Assembly: GCA_947488755.1 (NCBI GenBank)
Contig: CANLAD010000001.1
Span: forward strand, 944,247 to 1,008,246
Length of the DNA: 64,000 nucleotides
Direction of reading: 5' to 3'
Source: an uncultured Erythrobacter sp.
Lineage (GTDB): Bacteria > Pseudomonadota > Alphaproteobacteria > Sphingomonadales > Sphingomonadaceae
Shown here: piece after piece, positions 59,961 to 64,000 of the stretch
Position numbering within the stretch: position 1 is the first letter of the stretch
How the letters are laid out: every line of letters begins with the position of its first letter
Program-made: the position numbers and the translations under genes
The notes under the pieces: model-generated
Database searches by the model: none
Told to the model about the DNA's origin: nothing
What the model saw: the letters and a program-made list of their open reading frames with translations, nothing else

Positions 59961-60986
59961 TCACAGCTTGACGATGCCATTCTGGACCAGGCTGCGCGCG
60001 GTCGCCTCGATGCTGTCCTTGGCCGGGATGTAGTGGATGCCCAGCACTTCGCGCGCATGAGCGCCCGACACATCACGCGTGCGGCCCAGCTCCGGGGCGA
60101 TCTGCTTGAGGTCCGGAACGAAGGCGGCACCGGCCTTGACCATTATATTAGGCAGAGTGCGGCGCGGCACCTTTCCGGCATAGGCGGGCACCCGCACGCG
60201 CAGAATCTCGGCGATGTCACGCATCCACAGGAAGCGATCGGACAGGGCGAAGCGCTCGCCTTTGACCTTCTCCGCGGGTGCATCGAGCGCGGTGACATGC
60301 GCCTTTGCCACATCGCGCACATCGACGATGCCGAAACCGACCTGCGGCAGAGCCGGTATCTCGCCGGTCATCAGTTTCAGGACCAGTTCGATTGAGGTCG
60401 AGACATCGTCGTTTGCGACCGGCCCGAGCACCGCGACCGGGTTGATCGAGCAGAATTCCATGTCCGGCGCATTGTCCGCGACCCATTCGCGCGAGGCCTT
60501 CTCGGCGACGGTCTTGGAGCGATGGTATGGCGGGACATTCGGGTTTTCCAGCACCGTCCAGTCGCTTTCGTCGAAGGTCGATTTGCCCGGCGGATGGCCA
60601 TAGGCGATCGCGGCCGAAGAGCTGGTCAGGACGAACCTCTTGATGTCCGCTCCATGCGCCGCACTAAGGACACGCAAGGCTCCGTCGCGTGCGGGGATGA
60701 CAAGATCGTCGGGGTGGTCGGGCACCGACAGCGGAAACGGCGATGCGACATGCGCGACCGCGTCACACCCGTCGCAAGCCTCGGCCCAGCCATCGTCGCG
60801 TTCGAGATTGGCCTGAAACACCTTCAGCCGCTCGCCTGCTTCGGGCCAGCGTTGGTGCAGGCGGCTCTCACTCTTTGCCTTGTCGCGAACCGTGGTGTGG
60901 ACGCTTTTACCCGCGTCCAGCAGCTGATCGATCAGCTCTCCGGCGATGTAGCCCGTCCCGCCGGTGACCAATATCGTGTCCGCCAT
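59961..60986 (-). CDS. NAD-dependent epimerase/dehydratase-type reductase (extended SDR)
   Basis: 341 residues. TGGTGYIAGELIDQL is the extended-SDR cofactor motif, VAHVASPFPLS the second strand loop, and YHRSKTVAEKASREW the catalytic YxxxK (here Y-HRS-K). Overall resembles dihydroflavonol-4-reductase/aldehyde reductase-like proteins; actual substrate unknown. Start at ATG 60986; a GTG at 60995 is possible. Upstream of pccB, 73 bases, probably a separate gene. Confidence 0.85.
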   Translation of the reverse strand: MADTILVTGGTGYIAGELIDQLLDAGKSVHTTVRDKAKSESRLHQRWPEAGERLKVFQANLERDDGWAEACDGCDAVAHVASPFPLSVPDHPDDLVIPARDGALRVLSAAHGADIKRFVLTSSSAAIAYGHPPGKSTFDESDWTVLENPNVPPYHRSKTVAEKASREWVADNAPDMEFCSINPVAVLGPVANDDVSTSIELVLKLMTGEIPALPQVGFGIVDVRDVAKAHVTALDAPAEKVKGERFALSDRFLWMRDIAEILRVRVPAYAGKVPRRTLPNIMVKAGAAFVPDLKQIAPELGRTRDVSGAHAREVLGIHYIPAKDSIEATARSLVQNGIVKL

Positions 60987-61028
60987 CTTTCCCACCCTTT
61001 TTTCACGTTTGGCAGGCAGCGTAGCCCT

Positions 61029-62384
61029 TTACCGCAGCAGCACAAGCTCCTCGGCGACCGTAGGATGGATCGCGGTGGTGGCGTCGAAATCGGCCTTGTT
61101 CATGCCCGCCTTCACCGCAACAGCAGCGGCCTGCATGATCTCCGGTGCGTCCGGTCCGATCATGTGGATACCGAGGATCTTGTCGTTCGCCCCGTCGCAA
61201 ATCATCTTGATGAGGCTGCGCTCGTTGCGGCCTGCGACGACGTTCTTCATCGGGCGGAAGTCGGACGTGTAGGTCTTGACCTGCCCGTACTGATCCTTCG
61301 CCTCGCGCTCATTCAACCCGACCGAGCAGATCGGCGGGTGGCTGAACACCGCGCTGGGAATGCAGGTGTGGTCGACCGCATAGGGTTCGCCATCGCCGAA
61401 CAAGCTGTCGGCAAAGGCCTGACCCTCGCGGATCGCGACTGGGGTGAGCTGCACCCGGTCGGTAACGTCGCCCACAGCGTAGATATAATCGACGTTGGTC
61501 TTGGAGAACTCGTCGACCTTGATCTGGCCGCGATCGCCCACTTCGACGCCCGCGGTCTCCAGCCCCAGCCCTTCGGTGTTGGGCACGCGGCCCGTCGCCG
61601 CCATGACGAGGTCGAACGTGCGCTCCTCCACTCCGGTCATCTTGACCGCGAACGTGCCATCCTCGCGTTTCTCGATCCGTTCGATGGTGAGGTTGAACAG
61701 GAATTCGATCCCCTTGGTCATGGAAATCTGCATCAACCGATCGCGCAACGCGAAATCGTATTGCCGCAGGATCGTGTCGGAGCGGTTGGCGATCACGACC
61801 TTGGCGCCGAATTCGTTGAAGATACCGGCAAACTCATTGGCGATGTAGCCACCGCCAAGAATCAGAATGCAGCCCGGCACCTCGTCAAGATGAAATGCAT
61901 CGTTCGAGGTGATGACATGCTCGCAACCGGGGAAATCGGAGATATGCGGGCGTGCGCCGCTGGCGATGAGGATTTTGTCGGTGGTGACGACTTTGCCGCT
62001 CGCCAGCGTAATCTCATGGTCGCCGGTAATCTCGGCGTGTTCGTGGAAGATTTCGACGTCGTGCTTTTCCAGCGTGTCGGTGTAGACGCTCTCGATCCGC
62101 GAAACGTCGGTCATCACATGATCGCGCAGCGCCGCCCAGTCGAAGCTCTTGCCCTCGATCGTCCAGCCGAATTTGGTCGCGTCTTCCAGGTCTTCTGCGA
62201 ACTGAGCGCCATAGACCAGCATCTTCTTGGGGACGCAGCCACGAATAACGCATGTGCCGCCAACGCGGTGTTCCTCTGCCGCAGCAACACGCGCGCCATG
62301 CGCAGCGGCGACCCGGCTCGCGCGGGTTCCGCCCGACCCGATGCCGATGGTGAAGAGGTCGTAGTCGTATTGCTGGTCGGCCAT
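61029..62384 (-). CDS. gor: glutathione-disulfide reductase
   Basis: 451-residue FAD-dependent disulfide reductase. FAD motif TIGIGSGGTRASRVAAAHG, redox pair Cys45/Cys50 in GGTCVIRGCVPKK, NAD(P) motif ILGGGYIANEFAG followed by the NRSDTILR stretch (Arg for NADPH), and the dimer-interface catalytic HMIGPDAPEIMQ and IHPTVAEE. The GxRGCVPKK form matches glutathione rather than lipoamide dehydrogenase. Confidence 0.95.
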   Translation of the reverse strand: MADQQYDYDLFTIGIGSGGTRASRVAAAHGARVAAAEEHRVGGTCVIRGCVPKKMLVYGAQFAEDLEDATKFGWTIEGKSFDWAALRDHVMTDVSRIESVYTDTLEKHDVEIFHEHAEITGDHEITLASGKVVTTDKILIASGARPHISDFPGCEHVITSNDAFHLDEVPGCILILGGGYIANEFAGIFNEFGAKVVIANRSDTILRQYDFALRDRLMQISMTKGIEFLFNLTIERIEKREDGTFAVKMTGVEERTFDLVMAATGRVPNTEGLGLETAGVEVGDRGQIKVDEFSKTNVDYIYAVGDVTDRVQLTPVAIREGQAFADSLFGDGEPYAVDHTCIPSAVFSHPPICSVGLNEREAKDQYGQVKTYTSDFRPMKNVVAGRNERSLIKMICDGANDKILGIHMIGPDAPEIMQAAAVAVKAGMNKADFDATTAIHPTVAEELVLLR

Positions 62385-62466
62385 GCGCGCGAGTACTCCT
62401 TGATCGAAGCGCGCCATATGAGGGGTGGCGCTGCGATTGCCAACCACCCGCCGCCTTCTCGCCGCG

Positions 62467-63495
62467 TCAGCTTTCGAGGAAACGCCCGTAATTGCGCAGA
62501 AGTTCGAATGCCTTCATGTCTTCGAGCGTCAGCAGTCCGTCATCCTCGATACCGGTCAGCCGGTGGATCAGACGCAGGATCGCCTTGCGCTCGACATCGC
62601 CGATATCGACGAGGCTGATGAGCATGTCGGGATTGTCGTGTTCCAGTTCATCGAACAGCATGGCGACATTCATCGGATCAAAGCCGAAGCCGAGGAAGCC
62701 GATGCGTTTGCCGCGCGTCATCTCGGCGCGCAGGAAGCTGCGGAACTGGCGCGAGGCGGCGCGTTCGCTGGCGGTGTAGATCTTCTTGGCCAGCGTGATG
62801 ATATTGTCGGGATCCTGCGCGCCCCAGGCGGCCTCGTAATCCTCATCCATGCGGTAGGGGAGCTGTCCGGCGACGCCGTATGGATGGACGATCTGCAGGC
62901 GGTTTGCGACCAGCTCCTGCGATTCCTCGATCGTCATGCCGAACGCGCGCTCGATCACATAGGGGAGGTAGTGTTCGATCGCGCGGTCGTAGTTGAAGCA
63001 CACGATGGAGAGTTTCTCGAAGCACTCCTCTGCCTTTGCGCGCGGTACGCCCTTCACGATCAGCTGGCCCAGTTGGAACAGCCAGTTGTCGGTCCCGCGC
63101 AGCGGCAATTCACCGGGCGCGCGTGGCTCTGGCGCGAGGGTCGATTTCGATTCGGCCTGCAGCGTGTAGAACACAATGGCGAGCTTGCCCGCGGCGAGCA
63201 CCGCGCCATCATGCCCGTATTGTTCGAGGATTGCGTCGATCGACGTGCTGACCAGCGTCGCATCGCGGATGGCCATCGCACCGCGGACGAGTTCCTCATA
63301 GGTGGTGCCAAGCGGCTCGGCCACGCGCTGGAAAAGCTGCGAGAATGCGACGAGATCGCGCGATTTTACTTCGGAATCGAGCCGCTCGAACTCGAAGCCG
63401 CTGGCAATCTTGCTCAGCAGCTCTTGCCCGTCCGGCATCTCGATTTCGCGATTGGCCCCCGCCCCAACGATCAAGGTGGTTTCGGTTCTGATCAT
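62467..63495 (-). CDS. stand-alone SIR2-like protein
   Basis: 342 residues. The N-terminal IVGAGANREIEMPDG (residues 9-23) resembles the glycine-rich NAD-binding loop of SIR2-like proteins. VCFNYDRAIEH has Asn168 at the catalytic Asn position and VHPYG has His204, the pair used by SIR2-like NADases of Thoeris and DSR defence systems. The C-terminal half has no recognisable second domain or membrane segment, though a late GFGFDP motif is also typical of the SIR2 fold. No partner gene (e.g. TIR, Argonaute, helicase) is adjacent. Could be a regulatory or defensive NAD hydrolase; function unproven. Confidence 0.72.
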   Translation of the reverse strand: MIRTETTLIVGAGANREIEMPDGQELLSKIASGFEFERLDSEVKSRDLVAFSQLFQRVAEPLGTTYEELVRGAMAIRDATLVSTSIDAILEQYGHDGAVLAAGKLAIVFYTLQAESKSTLAPEPRAPGELPLRGTDNWLFQLGQLIVKGVPRAKAEECFEKLSIVCFNYDRAIEHYLPYVIERAFGMTIEESQELVANRLQIVHPYGVAGQLPYRMDEDYEAAWGAQDPDNIITLAKKIYTASERAASRQFRSFLRAEMTRGKRIGFLGFGFDPMNVAMLFDELEHDNPDMLISLVDIGDVERKAILRLIHRLTGIEDDGLLTLEDMKAFELLRNYGRFLES

Positions 63496-63576
63496 GGGGC
63501 GCGCCTTGGTCCTTCGTGTCTATCGGGTGCGCTTTCCCGATAGACACCTTGTGCTTAAGTTTGCGTTAGGGTGCCG

Positions 63577-64000
63577 TCAGCCTTGCGCGGAACGCGGGGC
63601 GTTGCCCTGCCCTCCAGAGCCGCCCTGGCCACGCCCGCGACCGCCACGGCGCGAACCGACGCCTGGTTTGCCGCCGGGCCGGCCGCCGGGGCGTCCCTTG
63701 CGTGCAGGATGCTTGCCCTGCGGCTTGCCCGGACCATCTCCCTGCGGCTTGCCACTACCGGCAGGCCGGGGCTTGAACTTCTTGCGCGATACCCGGGTCT
63801 GACCCTTGGGCGGCGGCTTGGTCGGGCCGACGCCTTCGACCACGGCGCGGAAGTTTTCCGGCAGGGCCAGGCGATCCAGCTCCGCCTCGGTCACGCGGCG
63901 GATATCCTTGAGATACGTGCGCTCATCCTCGGCGCAAAAGGCAATCGCCACACCGTCCTTGCCCGCGCGCGCGGTGCGCCCGATGCGGTGGACGTATTGT
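63577..64000 (-). CDS. DEAD-box RNA helicase, C-terminal part (cut by window edge)
   Basis: Only about 141 residues are inside the window. They start in helicase motif VI ([19 protein letters not shown]), then [21 protein letters not shown], then a basic, glycine-rich tail ([23 protein letters not shown]) typical of RhlE-type RNA helicases, used for RNA binding. The N-terminal ATPase core lies beyond position 64000. Confidence 0.88.
   Translation of the reverse strand, partial: QYVHRIGRTARAGKDGVAIAFCAEDERTYLKDIRRVTEAELDRLALPENFRAVVEGVGPTKPPPKGQTRVSRKKFKPRPAGSGKPQGDGPGKPQGKHPARKGRPGGRPGGKPGVGSRRGGRGRGQGGSGGQGNAPRSAQG

Noticed and set aside
60522-62618. A 698-codon open frame opposite the SDR and glutathione reductase genes
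   Set aside because: Spans two well-supported genes on the other strand and contains no motif of its own.

Overview
The window looks like chromosomal DNA of an alphaproteobacterium of the order Sphingomonadales, most likely an Erythrobacteraceae-type organism. The grounds are GC-rich protein-coding DNA, a divL-tsaE-phosphotransferase-nucleotidyltransferase-addB-addA-trxA run of the alphaproteobacterial kind, BkdA1/BkdA2-type E1 subunits, several lipid/peptidase families common in sphingomonads, and dispersed palindromic repeats of a kind I recall from this group. No plasmid, phage or insertion-sequence gene is visible, and the gene content is mainly housekeeping.

Layout. 1-3.6 kb: branched-chain 2-oxoacid dehydrogenase E1 (bkdA1-bkdA2) and thyA. 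3.7-9.4 kb: tRNA-Pro(CGG), DUF3429 membrane protein, SDR oxidoreductase, Pmp3-like peptide, ABC1/UbiB kinase, secreted DUF885 protein, low-molecular-weight tyrosine phosphatase. 9.4-17.5 kb: recG, sdhE, mfd, an EAL phosphodiesterase, nadK and tRNA-Asn(GTT). 17.6-24 kb: a small conserved-looking protein, a TSUP transporter, secA, argJ-hisN. 24-37 kb: minus-strand run divL-tsaE-amgK-murU-addB-addA-trxA (mostly 4-base overlaps), preceded by ahcY with a striking upstream palindrome. 37-41 kb: peroxiredoxin, folE, hemerythrin-like protein, zincin-like protease, tRNA-Arg(ACG), Nudix hydrolase, and two Flp pilins. 41-49.5 kb: M48 lipoprotein protease, accA, xerD, an uncharacterised secreted protein plus its small membrane partner, aroK-aroB, a CPT-like kinase and an uncharacterised acidic protein.

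49.6-60 kb is a propionyl-CoA/methylmalonyl-CoA pathway cluster read on the minus strand: pccB, mce, an enoyl-CoA hydratase-like gene, scpA (methylmalonyl-CoA mutase), bioB, an LprI-like gene and pccA. Together they would carboxylate propionyl-CoA using biotin, epimerise the product and isomerise it to succinyl-CoA; BioB supplies biotin for PccA, and the BKD complex at the left end of the window is a plausible source of propionyl-CoA from valine/isoleucine. The cluster is the most unusual part of the window. It is interrupted by two low-GC islets that are nevertheless stitched into it by 1-4 base overlaps (an Abi-alpha/DUF4393 gene between pccB and mce; a DUF4160-DUF2442-membrane protein trio between scpA and bioB), and scpA itself carries a 134-base palindromic repeat that is read through in frame as about 45 extra residues.

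60-64 kb: an SDR reductase, glutathione reductase, a stand-alone SIR2-like protein with intact-looking catalytic Asn and His, and the C-terminal part of a DEAD-box RNA helicase that runs off the right edge. There is no gene-free stretch longer than 300 bases; the longest non-coding gap (37628-37893) holds several palindromes and a terminator and might encode a small RNA.
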